A stretch of DNA of 64,000 bases, taken from NCBI GenBank assembly GCA_017403125.1, contig JAFQOR010000029.1, positions 28,474-92,473 of the forward strand, read 5' to 3'. The notes under the pieces are model-generated. The model was not told where the DNA came from, made no database searches, and saw only the letters and a list, made by a program, of their open reading frames with translations. The stretch's first letter is position 1, and every line of letters starts with the position of its first letter. The stretch comes from Alistipes sp. Its GTDB lineage: Bacteria > Bacteroidota > Bacteroidia > Bacteroidales > Rikenellaceae. This document shows, piece by piece, positions 54,519 through 63,179 of the stretch. The position numbers were made by a program, and so were the translations under genes.

Positions 54519-55772
54519 ATGGAACAGAGAGTAGTTATCACCGGCATCGGTGCAATTACCCCCGTAGGTAACAAGGTTGAGGAGACATGGAAGAATCTCG
54601 TTGAGGGAAATTGTGGTATTGACTTTATCAAGGGATACGACGAGTACAATCTTCCGGTAAAGGTTGCAGGTCAGATCAAGAATTTCGACCAGTCGCAGTA
54701 TGAGCTTAATGCCGGTTTGGCACGTCGTAGCGATAAGTTCTGCGTATATGCCATGGCAGCTGCGTCGGATGCAATGAAGGATTCGGGCTTGAAGAGTGGC
54801 GAGAATATCGCTCCGGAGCGATTGGGTGTATATATCGGCTCGGGTATCGGCGGTATGGATACGTTTGTAAACCAGACCAAGGTAATGTTGGAGGAGGGCG
54901 TAGGTCGTATCTCTCCCTTCTTTGTGCCGATGATGATTTCGAATATCGCATCAGGAAATGTTGCTATTTCGCACAACGCGCAGGGCGTATGTCTTCCTGT
55001 GGTTACGGCCTGTGCAACGGGTACTCATGCCGCAGGTGAGGCGTATCGTGCAATTAAGCATGGTTATGCCGATGCAATTATCACGGGTGGCGCCGAGGCT
55101 TCGGTTCATCCTTTGGCTATTGGTGGCTTTACAAACAGCAAGGCGTTGTCACGTTCGGAGGATCCGTTGCAGGCATCGTTGCCCTTCTCGGCAGATCGTC
55201 ATGGTTTCGTTATTGCCGAGGGTGCAGGTATGATGGTGTTCGAGTCGTTGGAGAGCGCCCAGAAGCGTGGTGCCAAGATTTATGCCGAGGTTGTTGGTTA
55301 CGGTAACAGCTGCGATGCACACCACTTTACGGCTCCCGCCCCTGATGGTATTCCTGCATCGCGTGCTATTAAGCAGGCTCTTGATGAGGCAGCTTTCGAT
55401 GCCGATAAGGACCTTCTCTACATCAATGCTCATGGCACGGGTACGCCGCTTAACGATGCTGCCGAGACACGAGCTATCAAGCTTGCTATGGGTGAGGAGG
55501 CTGCTCACAAAGCAATGATCACATCGACAAAGTCTATCACAGGACACATGCTTGGTGCTACGGGTGCCGTAGAGCTTATCGCATCGGCTTTGTCACTCTA
55601 TCACGGTGTTGTAACACCTACCATAGGTCTTACAAATCCCGACCCCGAGTGCGACTTGGATTACACACCGTTGAAGGCCCGCAAGGCTGATCTCACGGTA
55701 GCCATCTCTAACTCGCTGGGCTTCGGTGGTCACAATGCTTGTGTAGCATTGCGTAAGTGGAACGAAAAGTAG
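54519..55772 (+). CDS. fabF: β-ketoacyl-ACP synthase II
   Basis: 417 residues. It elongates acyl-ACP by condensation with malonyl-ACP. The N-terminus RVVITGIGAITPVGN and active-site Cys in VTACATGTHAAGEA are typical. The two catalytic His are in NAHGTGTPLNDAAE and SITGHMLGATGAVE, giving the Cys-His-His triad of KAS I/II. GGAEASVHPLAIGGF is a further family block. It lies between fabH and fabG; no acpP is seen in the cluster. Confidence 0.95.
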   Translation: MEQRVVITGIGAITPVGNKVEETWKNLVEGNCGIDFIKGYDEYNLPVKVAGQIKNFDQSQYELNAGLARRSDKFCVYAMAAASDAMKDSGLKSGENIAPERLGVYIGSGIGGMDTFVNQTKVMLEEGVGRISPFFVPMMISNIASGNVAISHNAQGVCLPVVTACATGTHAAGEAYRAIKHGYADAIITGGAEASVHPLAIGGFTNSKALSRSEDPLQASLPFSADRHGFVIAEGAGMMVFESLESAQKRGAKIYAEVVGYGNSCDAHHFTAPAPDGIPASRAIKQALDEAAFDADKDLLYINAHGTGTPLNDAAETRAIKLAMGEEAAHKAMITSTKSITGHMLGATGAVELIASALSLYHGVVTPTIGLTNPDPECDLDYTPLKARKADLTVAISNSLGFGGHNACVALRKWNEK

Positions 55773-55796
55773 TAAAACCAAAAATAACGGAGTAGT

Positions 55797-56543
55797 ATGA
55801 AACTTCTGGAAGGAAAAGTAGCGCTTGTAACCGGTGCCGGTCGTGGTATCGGAAAGGCTATCGCTCTGCGCTTTGCAGAACAGGGTGCCGATGTGGCATT
55901 CACCGATTTGGCTATCAATGAGGCAGTCGAGGAGACCGTAAGGGAGCTCGAAGCCATGGGTATTCGTGCCAAGGCTTATGCCTCGAATGCCGCTAATTTC
56001 GACGAGACACACGACGTGGTACTACAGATTATCGAAGACTTTGGCCGTATTGATGTTCTTGTAAATAACGCAGGTATAACCAAGGACGGTCTTATGATGC
56101 GTATGTCGGAGGCACAGTGGGATGCCGTAATTAACGTAAACCTCAAATCGGCATTCAACTTCATCCACGCGGTTGTTCCCGTTATGGCAAAGCAGCGCAG
56201 CGGCTCTATTATCAACATGTCGTCGGTTGTTGGTGTCAGCGGTAATGCCGGTCAGTGCAACTATTCGGCATCGAAGGCCGGTATGATTGGTCTTGCAAAG
56301 TCTATTGCCAAGGAGATGGGTCCTCGTGGTATTCGTGCAAACTGCATTGCTCCCGGCTTTATCATCACCGAGATGACTAACCAGCTTCCGCAGGAGATCA
56401 AGGATCAATGGGCATCGCAGATTCCTATGCGTCGTGGTGGTACGCCCGAGGATGTTGCCAACGTGGCATTGTTCCTTGCATCGGATCTCGCATCGTATGT
56501 CAGCGGTCAGGTTATTCACTGCTGTGGCGCGATGAACTGCTAA
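55797..56543 (+). CDS. fabG: 3-oxoacyl-ACP reductase
   Basis: 248 residues, short-chain dehydrogenase. NADPH-binding VTGAGRGIGKAIAL (about 11-24), DVLVNNAGITKDGL, the catalytic Ser in INMSSVVG and YSASK (Tyr and Lys), and the C-terminal PEDVANVALFLASDLASYVSGQ. It reduces 3-oxoacyl-ACP, the step after FabF or FabH. The usual final Met/Val-rich end is replaced by VIHCCGAMNC. A terminator lies 27 bp downstream. Confidence 0.93.
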   Translation: MKLLEGKVALVTGAGRGIGKAIALRFAEQGADVAFTDLAINEAVEETVRELEAMGIRAKAYASNAANFDETHDVVLQIIEDFGRIDVLVNNAGITKDGLMMRMSEAQWDAVINVNLKSAFNFIHAVVPVMAKQRSGSIINMSSVVGVSGNAGQCNYSASKAGMIGLAKSIAKEMGPRGIRANCIAPGFIITEMTNQLPQEIKDQWASQIPMRRGGTPEDVANVALFLASDLASYVSGQVIHCCGAMNC

Positions 56544-56569
56544 TATCCGAAAGGCGATAAACCAAGATA

Positions 56570-56610
56570 GGGCTGTCGGACCGTTGGGTCGTGACAGCCT
56601 TATTTCGTTT
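56570..56610 (+). terminator. Terminator of fabH-fabF-fabG
   Basis: GGCTGTC (56571-56577) pairs with GACAGCC (56593-56599) with GGACC/GGTC inner pairing; TTATTTCGTTT follows. Confidence 0.7.
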
Positions 56611-56694
56611 CGGAATGACGTTCTGGTCTTATACGCATAAAAGTAGGTTATTCCCAAATTCTTCGAAACAAAGGTTTACGGCTGTCGCTTATTT

Positions 56695-56725
56695 TTTGTT
56701 TACTGGGAAATATTTGCTATATTTG
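56695..56725 (+). promoter_or_regulatory. Consensus promoter of structured RNA 2
   Basis: TTTG (56695-56698) and TATATTTG (56718-56725) are 19 nt apart. The start near 56732 falls just before a small hairpin, as in RNA 1. Confidence 0.75.
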
Positions 56726-56731
56726 TACTAC

Positions 56732-57026
56732 TATTGCGGAATACGCAATGTTTTTAGATGGCATTTAGGGCCGATATAAATTTAGTAAATTACTTAAAAG
56801 ATATGCCTATGAAGCATAGCGTATAGTCCGTACGCACATTTTAGACATATTGGGAAAGCGTTTTAGCTTTATTCTACTGCTCAGAAAGTTTGGCGACTAA
56901 TAGACAGAAGGAATAATAGTTGAAATGCTCGCGCTGTATAGCGTGGGCTTTTTGTTATATTATTCTGTCGGGTTACGCCAAACACCTCTGAGCGGGGATA
57001 TAACTAATTGTCCCGCGCTTTTTTTT
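56732..57026 (+). ncRNA. Structured RNA 2: ~295-nt RNA with multiple hairpins and an intrinsic terminator
   Basis: After the 5' hairpin ATTGCG/CGCAAT (56733-56749) come GCGTA/TACGC and AAAGC/GCTTT hairpins, then a long nested rod. GTTTGGCG (56888-56895) pairs with CGCCAAAC (56976-56983), GACAG with CTGTC (56965-56969), AATAAT with ATTATT (56959-56964), and GCTCGCGCT (56927-56935) with AGCGTGGGC (56940-56948). The RNA ends with AGCGGGGA...TCCCGC and eight T residues (57019-57026). It has a consensus promoter and no convincing reading frame. It is not the same family as RNA 1/RNA 3 but has the same overall plan. It precedes a small lipoprotein gene by 79 nt. I could not match it to tmRNA, RNase P or SRP RNA; 6S RNA is possible. 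Confidence 0.65.
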
Positions 57027-57105
57027 GTGCGTGCATTGTATTGGACACTATTACATCATTTTGTAGTTAACAATTATTTAACACTTTTAAAAATATCAAA
57101 CTATT

Positions 57106-57495
57106 ATGAAAAAGTTATTACTCTGCGCCTTAATGGCAATTATGGGTTTAAGTTTTTTATCGTCGTGCGAGAATGATGGTGGAGGTATGTCTAAATCTGA
57201 ATTAGTAGGAACATGGTACTTCGAATACTCGTATAATACAACACCAAATTCCCCAACGCGTTATCAATACTCAACCATCACCTTCGATAGCGATAAATCG
57301 GGCAATTATGTATTTGAATCTACTACAGGTAAATATGCTACAGCATCGTTCACATGGAAAAAGTCGGGCAACACTGTTAAATGTAGTGGCATAATGGTGT
57401 CAACGACTGCTTCTGAATGTGGTGAATGGAATCCAACTTTTACAATAAGTGGGAATAAATTAGTTCATGGTTCACGAGAATATTACAAACGATAA
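57106..57495 (+). CDS. Small lipocalin-like lipoprotein
   Basis: 129 residues. Signal with lipobox LSSCEND (Cys23). After a Gly/Ser linker the mature part begins LVGTWYFEYSY, the GTW start typical of lipocalin-like Bacteroidota lipoproteins, and continues as β-strands (YQYSTITFDSDKSGNYVF, YATASFTWKKSGNTVKC, FTISGNKLVHG). Two cysteines late in the chain could bridge. A ligand-binding barrel is plausible; the function is unknown. It follows structured RNA 2. Confidence 0.7.
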   Translation: MKKLLLCALMAIMGLSFLSSCENDGGGMSKSELVGTWYFEYSYNTTPNSPTRYQYSTITFDSDKSGNYVFESTTGKYATASFTWKKSGNTVKCSGIMVSTTASECGEWNPTFTISGNKLVHGSREYYKR

Positions 57496-57517
57496 GGACA
57501 TAAACAAATATAGTTAT

Positions 57518-57548
57518 CAAGCCCCTCCTTCAGCAAAGGAGGGGCTTG
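57518..57548 (+). terminator. GC-rich hairpin after the lipocalin-like gene
   Basis: A perfect 13-bp stem, CAAGCCCCTCCTT (57518-57530) with its complement at 57536-57548, and a 5-nt loop. No T-run follows, so it may be a stabiliser or a rho-assisted terminator. Confidence 0.65.
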
Positions 57549-57730
57549 GCGCATGAATGTGAAAATTATCCCTTTTGTTTTGTTCCCTCTATTTAGATAC
57601 CCTCTCCTCAAAAAAAATCTTCTTCGTTGATAGAAAAGCCGTCGCTGACTGCTCTATATAGTCAAAGAGCGAACAACAACACGCGACAAATGACAAACAA
57701 ATAATATTAACTAAAAAAACAACTACAACT

Positions 57731-58156
57731 ATGAAGAAGATTTTTACACTCTTGGCAATGGCAGCATCATTTACAGCAATTGAGAATGCAACAGCTGCAA
57801 CAATCGAAAATGAGGGCAACAATGTGATCGCAATCGAGAGCCTCTCGGATAGCGACTCTGGAACGGCTAACGATGCGGAGTATAGCGAGGCATACGGACG
57901 TGTTCAGGCATACTCGACAAACTTCTATAATCTCGGATTCTATGCCGGCACAACGTCGCGCGTAGTTATCGAGGGCGATGGCGATACCGACCTCGATCTC
58001 TACATCTACGACGGTTATGGCAATCTTATAGCCTATGATGACGACGGACTCGACTACTGCGTATGCGAGTGGTACACTGTGGTTAGCGGATACTTTTCGA
58101 TACAGGTTGTAAATCGCGGTGGTGTCTATAACGATTATAAAATCACGGTAAGCTAA
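57731..58156 (+). CDS. Exported protein with PPC-like β-domain
   Basis: 141 residues: signal peptide MKKIFTLLAMAASFTAIENA (to about ATA), then an acidic region and a β-sandwich with GDGDTDLDLYIYDGYGNLIA, YDDDG and YFSIQVVNRGGVYNDYKITV. The DTDLDLYIYD/...YxIQVVN pattern is that of pre-peptidase C-terminal (PPC) domains, usually appended to secreted proteases. Here the domain stands alone, so it may act as a secreted binding module. A strong terminator follows. Confidence 0.7.
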   Translation: MKKIFTLLAMAASFTAIENATAATIENEGNNVIAIESLSDSDSGTANDAEYSEAYGRVQAYSTNFYNLGFYAGTTSRVVIEGDGDTDLDLYIYDGYGNLIAYDDDGLDYCVCEWYTVVSGYFSIQVVNRGGVYNDYKITVS

Positions 58157-58202
58157 TCGTGGGGCAAGGCGTTAGTTAAATATATAAGGGTTTCTAAATG
58201 TC

Positions 58203-58245
58203 GAGCGGGCTGACCTGATGAAGGGTCAGCCCGCTCTCTGCTATT
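58203..58245. terminator. Bidirectional terminator between convergent genes
   Basis: A perfect 13-bp stem, GAGCGGGCTGACC (58203-58215) with its complement at 58224-58236. It lies 47 bp after the PPC-like gene and 33 bp beyond the stop of the minus-strand barrel gene. A clear T-run is lacking on either side. Confidence 0.75.
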
Positions 58246-58268
58246 TTCTGCACGTTTTTAAGTTGGGT

Positions 58269-59651
58269 CTATTTTGCCTCTTTGGTAACCTTTGGGCGTC
58301 CGAAGTTGAAACCTATACCGGCATACAAATTTATTGAGTTCATATTGCGAGGTATGGGTATATTTTTGTATTTAACCATGTTGAAGTCGAGGTAGTCGGC
58401 GCCAACAAAGATGTTGATAACACTCGGGTGGATATTAAGTGCGAATCCAAAGACGCCCGGCTTATTTTGGTTGAGGAAGGTGTGGCTGAATGTCGCCGAT
58501 AACCAGTTCAAGGGGCGGAAATTGACAGATGCAGTAAGCTCGGTGAACTTCAAGCTGTTGCAGAACTCGGTGTGTGACAATAGACCAAACGAGATGCGGT
58601 TGCGCAAGATGGTATATTCAACACCCACATTAAACGAATAGTTGAGCATGGTGGTATATCCCTTAGTGGGAATATCGCTCCATGTAGCCTCGAAATTGCT
58701 ATCAAGGTCGGCATCGCCCGTATCGAGGTTTACGCCGTTGAAGTAGAAGTCGGCATCTGCCGTTGCTATGATATGCGACTTTTTGTGCCATCTGATAAAG
58801 CCCAGGTCGGTGATGGCTGCCGAGACGCGCAGGTGGTCGTCGAGAAGGTTAAACTCAAAACCGGCATCGATGGCTGCACCAAAACTGCGAACATTGCCCA
58901 ATAGAAAACCTATGTCGTTGGTGCGGATAACGTCGGTGTCTATCTTCTCGCCGGGATGTGCCATTGAGCCGTCGAAGAGTATGCCATTGGCGCGTACCGT
59001 ACCGCGTAGGCGTGCCGTAATAGACTCGGGAGATACGTCGGCAACAATCTCATGAATGTCTGTTGAGGCATTTGCAATACCCAAGAGGAACTTGGCTCTA
59101 ACACCTACCGTAGCCCACTTGCATACGGGGAAAGAGCTGCCAACATATACCTCGGCAAAATTGTTCGAACTTATCGACGTGTCGCTCAAATTGTATGTGC
59201 CGTTGCCCAGGGTTTTCAGCGCGCGGAACAAATCCTTTGACAGGGCAATATCGCTTTGTGAGCGAACGTTGATACCTACGTTCCAGTATGTGTGCTTCGA
59301 GTAGAAGCCTACGCCAAGGATGTTTACGTTAAGGTCAATGCCGAGCTTCTCGATATTGGGCAACTTATTCAAGAAGTCTGCCGATGCAACAGAGCTATGC
59401 AAAGCCGTTACAACTTGATCACCATTCTTGTAGAAGAAGTTATCTACGGATAGGAAGTTGCTCGACACATCGACACCAATGCCGCTCATGCCCGGCAACG
59501 CCAAATATCCGCGTGTGGGACGTAGTGCCGGGTTCATTTCGGTGCGGAAGTATGAACCCTCCATGAAGTATGATGTGGACGACTGTGCTACAGCGTGCTC
59601 ATTTACCATGACAACGGTAAGAGTCAAAAGCGCAATAAGTAATCGTTTCAT
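58269..59651 (-). CDS. DUF5723-type outer-membrane barrel protein
   Basis: 460 residues. Signal peptide MKRLLIALLTLTVVMVNEHAVAQ, then SYFMEGSYFRTEMNPALRP, the opening I associate with the DUF5723 family. The rest is a series of β-strands (IDLNVNILGVGFYSKHTYW, AKFLLGIANASTDIHEIV, DHLRVSAAITDLGFIRWHKK, LSATFSHTFLNQNKPGVFGF). The C-terminus (INLYAGIGFNFGRP) fits a barrel end. Function unknown. It lies 19 bp downstream of the 788-residue lipoprotein gene, so the two probably act together at the outer membrane. Confidence 0.8.
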   Translation of the reverse strand: MKRLLIALLTLTVVMVNEHAVAQSSTSYFMEGSYFRTEMNPALRPTRGYLALPGMSGIGVDVSSNFLSVDNFFYKNGDQVVTALHSSVASADFLNKLPNIEKLGIDLNVNILGVGFYSKHTYWNVGINVRSQSDIALSKDLFRALKTLGNGTYNLSDTSISSNNFAEVYVGSSFPVCKWATVGVRAKFLLGIANASTDIHEIVADVSPESITARLRGTVRANGILFDGSMAHPGEKIDTDVIRTNDIGFLLGNVRSFGAAIDAGFEFNLLDDHLRVSAAITDLGFIRWHKKSHIIATADADFYFNGVNLDTGDADLDSNFEATWSDIPTKGYTTMLNYSFNVGVEYTILRNRISFGLLSHTEFCNSLKFTELTASVNFRPLNWLSATFSHTFLNQNKPGVFGFALNIHPSVINIFVGADYLDFNMVKYKNIPIPRNMNSINLYAGIGFNFGRPKVTKEAK

Positions 59652-59670
59652 ATTAGCCTATTTTTATCTG

Positions 59671-62037
59671 TTATTCAGTCAGTGAGTCAATATCTACGGT
59701 CACGCCCCCGGTAAGTTCCAGCTTCAACGAGGCAGAGACATACTGCTTGTCACTCAGCGGGATGTTGCTTTGGCTTACACCATCAGCGTGGAGCGAGAAG
59801 TTGATGCCGTCGATGTCGGCAAGCGAACGTATTTCGCCTCCGGGGATGTCAAATCCCAAGCGTACCTGCGATGTTGCCTCGTTCACGCCATCCTTCGAAC
59901 CGTTGATGGTAATACCGCCCTCGGGAAGTATGACCTTCACATCCGTAGCTTTGCCATCCTTATCGATAAACTCTGCCGTGCCACTAAACATAAGTGGCGT
60001 GGTGTTGGCAATGTCGGCAATGATGGTTATGTCGCCAACCTTGATGTCGTATTCGGTAATATCCTCGAATACGTCGGCGAGGTCGTTCACGCTGTCGGCG
60101 TAGCTGGCACTCAATTCGCTGCTAAATGCAATGGGGATGTCGATATTGTAGTCGTAGATAAACGAGCTATCCTCGGTAATGTAGATTTCGGAGGTAACAT
60201 CGCCGTCGGTAGAGAGAAGCAACGAGAGCATCATACTATCGGGAAGTTTGCCAGACAGCAGGTCGTCGATGTTGCATGCAACAAAGGTGTAGCCCTCGCT
60301 CGCGAACTCATCACGGCGTGACTCGTCGGCAAGTATAAGATGTGTCTGACCATTGACAATCTCTCCATCAACATAGGTTGCAGGTGCAATGGCTATATCG
60401 TGGATAGAGATGGCGTTCTCATCGAGTGCAACATCGTCGCGCATAGGCGTAAGTTGTGCATCTATATTTGCCGTGAGTGTCAATGGGTTAGAGAGGTTGA
60501 TGGCGATAACGGGCGAGAGTCCCGAGCCCTCAATCTCAACATCGATATCCTCGTCGAGCCCCGTAATCTCAATCAACTCATTGTGTTCATGGTTGTATGC
60601 TATGTTACCACTCACGGACTTTACTTCAAGTGTAGCCTCCTCCAAGCCGGTTTCGAATGCTATCTCACTACCGCCATTTTCGAGCAATGACGATACGAGC
60701 ACCTCGGCATGGTCGGTAAAGTGTGCTACGATGTCGGGGGCAAAGTCTATCTCAATCTCTCCACTCTCCGGAATAATCCTGTTATCGGTGAAGTCGATGG
60801 CCTCGATGCCGATATTCAGTCCGCGGCTCAACTCTTCGAGGGACACGTTAAGCAGATGGCTATCTTCGTTATAGCTGTAATCTACATTGGGTATGCTGTG
60901 CAAAAGGAGGTAGTTCGGAAGGATGATATCCAACTCTACAAGGTCGTCCATCTCCTTCAACCACTCCAAGCCGTGGGCAAAGAGTGTAACCTCCATGTTG
61001 TCGTTGAGAGATATTCGGCTAATGCTCTTTATCTCCTCCGGCAGACCTGTGATTTTGATGGTGTTGCCTCCCTTCTCGTGGTACTCGATGATGGGTTTCT
61101 CGCCATCGAGCTCTACGTCGGCATCCTTGTAGTCTATGACGGCGTCGAAGTTCAACGTGGGCACCTCGTCGAGTGTGAATGTGCCGCTCTGCGTATCCAT
61201 CTCGAATGTCAGGTTGTACTCCAACTCGATTGGAATGTCAAGCACACCATTCTCAATCTCCGAAAGGTCGTCTATCTTCTCAACAAAGACCTCGAAAACA
61301 ACCTCCTCCTCGCTGCTGGCAAACGCATACTCGCGCTGGAGCGTATTACCAATGTGTACCTCGCCATTCTCGTCGCGCAACGTGAATGTGGCGCCCGAGA
61401 GCGTCATGTCGAAGTTTACCTTGCCACCACCATTTATGGCGCTCAAACTATTGAAGTCGAGCGATGCTCGTATGGGTGCGCCATACTCGCCACCTTCGAG
61501 CAACACATACTTAATCTCGGAAATCTGCTCCGGCACGTCGAAGTGTATGTTTTCCAAGGTGCATTGATTGTGGAACTCGCCATTGATGGGTACCGTTACA
61601 CCATCGGGGATGAAGTATGTTTCGCCACCGATATTGTACTCCTCGATATCCATCGCTACTGTCGGGGCCTCGTGAAGCTCAACAGGCTCGCTCTCGATGT
61701 CGAGCGACGGGTAGGTAACCATAAACGAAGTAGAGGTCTTGGGGATGTCGAATGATGAGGTAACGCCCTCAATCTCTACGCTCTTTGTGTCACCGGCATA
61801 GTGTATGGCGTAGTTGCCATTCTCGTCGATTGTGAGCTCGTCGATATCCTCAACGTCGATCATCTCGCCGAGTGTCATCTTTTCGAGATATCCAATCGGA
61901 AGTGTTGTTGTGCTATCCTGTCCGATGGTTATCTCCTTCGAAACCTCATCCAGACGGAATGAATCATCTATGCATGCTACCAATAGCAATGTACATATTG
62001 CCGCACCTATGCGACATACATAGTTTTTTGTTCTCAT
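59671..62037 (-). CDS. 788-residue lipoprotein, partner of the DUF5723 barrel
   Basis: Signal with lipobox LLLVACID (Cys22). The mature protein is very acidic and β-rich. Several segments alternate short strands with turns (VSSFD/ISEIKYVLLEGGEYG, GGSEIAFETGLEEATLEVKS, DVEIEGSGLSPVIAINLSNP). The last ~100 residues (VKVILPEGGITINGSKDG to VTVDIDSLTE) repeat the theme. I do not recognise a named family. It would be anchored in the outer membrane, perhaps as a large surface scaffold for the barrel encoded 19 bp downstream. A TAACTTTG box (62094-62087) drives the pair. Confidence 0.75.
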   Translation of the reverse strand: MRTKNYVCRIGAAICTLLLVACIDDSFRLDEVSKEITIGQDSTTTLPIGYLEKMTLGEMIDVEDIDELTIDENGNYAIHYAGDTKSVEIEGVTSSFDIPKTSTSFMVTYPSLDIESEPVELHEAPTVAMDIEEYNIGGETYFIPDGVTVPINGEFHNQCTLENIHFDVPEQISEIKYVLLEGGEYGAPIRASLDFNSLSAINGGGKVNFDMTLSGATFTLRDENGEVHIGNTLQREYAFASSEEEVVFEVFVEKIDDLSEIENGVLDIPIELEYNLTFEMDTQSGTFTLDEVPTLNFDAVIDYKDADVELDGEKPIIEYHEKGGNTIKITGLPEEIKSISRISLNDNMEVTLFAHGLEWLKEMDDLVELDIILPNYLLLHSIPNVDYSYNEDSHLLNVSLEELSRGLNIGIEAIDFTDNRIIPESGEIEIDFAPDIVAHFTDHAEVLVSSLLENGGSEIAFETGLEEATLEVKSVSGNIAYNHEHNELIEITGLDEDIDVEIEGSGLSPVIAINLSNPLTLTANIDAQLTPMRDDVALDENAISIHDIAIAPATYVDGEIVNGQTHLILADESRRDEFASEGYTFVACNIDDLLSGKLPDSMMLSLLLSTDGDVTSEIYITEDSSFIYDYNIDIPIAFSSELSASYADSVNDLADVFEDITEYDIKVGDITIIADIANTTPLMFSGTAEFIDKDGKATDVKVILPEGGITINGSKDGVNEATSQVRLGFDIPGGEIRSLADIDGINFSLHADGVSQSNIPLSDKQYVSASLKLELTGGVTVDIDSLTE

Positions 62038-62086
62038 ATATTTAGATTATTGCGATTATTAGCTTGTTTAGCTGAACTTTACACAA

Positions 62087-62094
62087 CAAAGTTA
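62087..62094 (-). promoter_or_regulatory. -7 box TAACTTTG for the lipoprotein/barrel operon
   Basis: The minus-strand TAACTTTG predicts a start near 62080, 43 nt upstream of ATG 62037. Confidence 0.6.
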
Positions 62095-62194
62095 ATAAAA
62101 TATTCCAAAAAACAAGACATTAAGGACAATTTTTTTTCTTGCCCCCAGCAATCTTAATGTTCGAATGTTGTGGGTATTGAGTTTGTGGTGGTTG

Positions 62195-62375
62195 TTCGGA
62201 AGGAGTAGGGAGTTAGGGAGAATCTAATGAGTTTAGTGAGAAATGGAGTACCCCCAAAAGTTTGGATAAAAAAATTGGGGGCAGTACATGTTAGTGAGAC
62301 TAGAGAAATTAGTGAATATAGTGTGTGTTTATCCTTAAATTCTTTACATTCTCTAGCCCCCTTATGGGAACGATT
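62195..62375. repeat. Dispersed purine-rich repeat, copy 3 (degenerate)
   Basis: GTAGGGAGTTAGGGAGAATC (62206-62225) parallels the purine arm of copies 1 and 2, and TCCTTAAATTCTTTACATTC (62331-62350) parallels the pyrimidine arm of copy 2 (TCCTTAAATTCCTCAAACTC). A separate CCCCC / GGGGG pair (62251-62283) forms an inner hairpin. It is more decayed than the other copies. Confidence 0.5.
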
Positions 62376-62579
62376 CGTAGCCGTATCTGCAACGATGCAA
62401 GACAGGAATAGTTGTAGTTTTACATATCACATATAATAGGAGATTGATATCGGTTAATCATATGGGATAGGATATATATCAGTTTGTGCAAAATAAAGTA
62501 AGTGTACAAGGTGTTGCAAATCGACTACACATTGTACACTTGTTAGTAAATTCGTGGTTTGATAATATTGGGGATGTTG

Positions 62580-63131
62580 CTAAAATTCGAAAACTGCACG
62601 TGCTCGTCTATCGTCTTCTAATTTCTCCGATGCGTACTCCGTGCCAGAGTCCATGTATACGTGGTACGCTCTCACGGCGTCTTCTTCTGTCGAGGTCCAC
62701 ATTTTACCTTTTATCAATTGTTCTCTTCTTTCGTAGAGGGTTTTGTTAATTGCTTGCTTGTTCTTAAATATTTCTTTTACTTCGTCAAGTGATGGTAGAT
62801 ATCCACCTAACAACACACAAAATGTGTGAGCGGGATACTTATTAGGATTACATCCAGTGTTATTTATGTAGTTCTTTATTATGAAACTGTTGGAGTTCCC
62901 ATTCGATGTACTATGTGCACCGATATCTTCGTACGAACATCCATTTTCCCAAGGACATATACATTCATTTATGCTAATAGCCTTGCCGTGTGTGCCGTCA
63001 ATGTTAACGCTGAAAACAACACCTCTTTTGCCATCTTTGCAGTAATAGTCACCAATGCTGTAACGCTTTTGTGCCTCGAGATTACAAATAAATGTCAAGA
63101 GAGCAATTAAAATTAGAAAATACTTTTTCAT
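62580..63131 (-). CDS. Exported DUF1566-like protein
   Basis: 183 residues. Signal peptide MKKYFLILIALLTFICNLEA. The mature part reads YSIGDYYCKDGKRGVVFSV and then the DUF1566/Lcl-like signature: LPSLDEVKEIFKNK and MWTSTEEDAVRAYHVYMDSG, ending FEF. This C-lectin-like fold occurs in many Bacteroidota surface proteins. It starts 48 nt after the terminator of structured RNA 3 and has no recognisable promoter of its own, so expression may depend on read-through of that RNA. Confidence 0.72.
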   Translation of the reverse strand: MKKYFLILIALLTFICNLEAQKRYSIGDYYCKDGKRGVVFSVNIDGTHGKAISINECICPWENGCSYEDIGAHSTSNGNSNSFIIKNYINNTGCNPNKYPAHTFCVLLGGYLPSLDEVKEIFKNKQAINKTLYERREQLIKGKMWTSTEEDAVRAYHVYMDSGTEYASEKLEDDRRARAVFEF

Positions 63132-63179
63132 AATAAATAGAGTTTATTTCCGTACCACCTCCTACTACGGGATTAATAT

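Larger units (their letters stand above)
56544..57105. other. Long non-coding gap holding the fabG terminator and structured RNA 2
   Basis: 562 bp: terminator at 56570-56610, promoter at 56695-56725, structured RNA 2 to 57026, then 79 nt of AT-rich leader to the next gene. Confidence 0.7.
62038..62579. other. Intergenic gap with repeat copy 3
   Basis: 542 bp. The left end holds the promoter of the lipoprotein/barrel pair, the middle the third copy of the purine-rich repeat, and the right end a ~200-bp AT-rich stretch without recognisable features. Small frames present are not credible genes. Confidence 0.55.

Noticed and set aside
56925-57176. An 83-codon open frame after fabG
   Set aside because: It overlaps the rod and intrinsic terminator of structured RNA 2 and then the lipocalin-like gene in another frame; no protein family resemblance.
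62227-62436. 69-codon plus-strand frame downstream of the 788-residue lipoprotein promoter
   Set aside because: It lies in the degenerate repeat copy 3 and has no protein-like composition.
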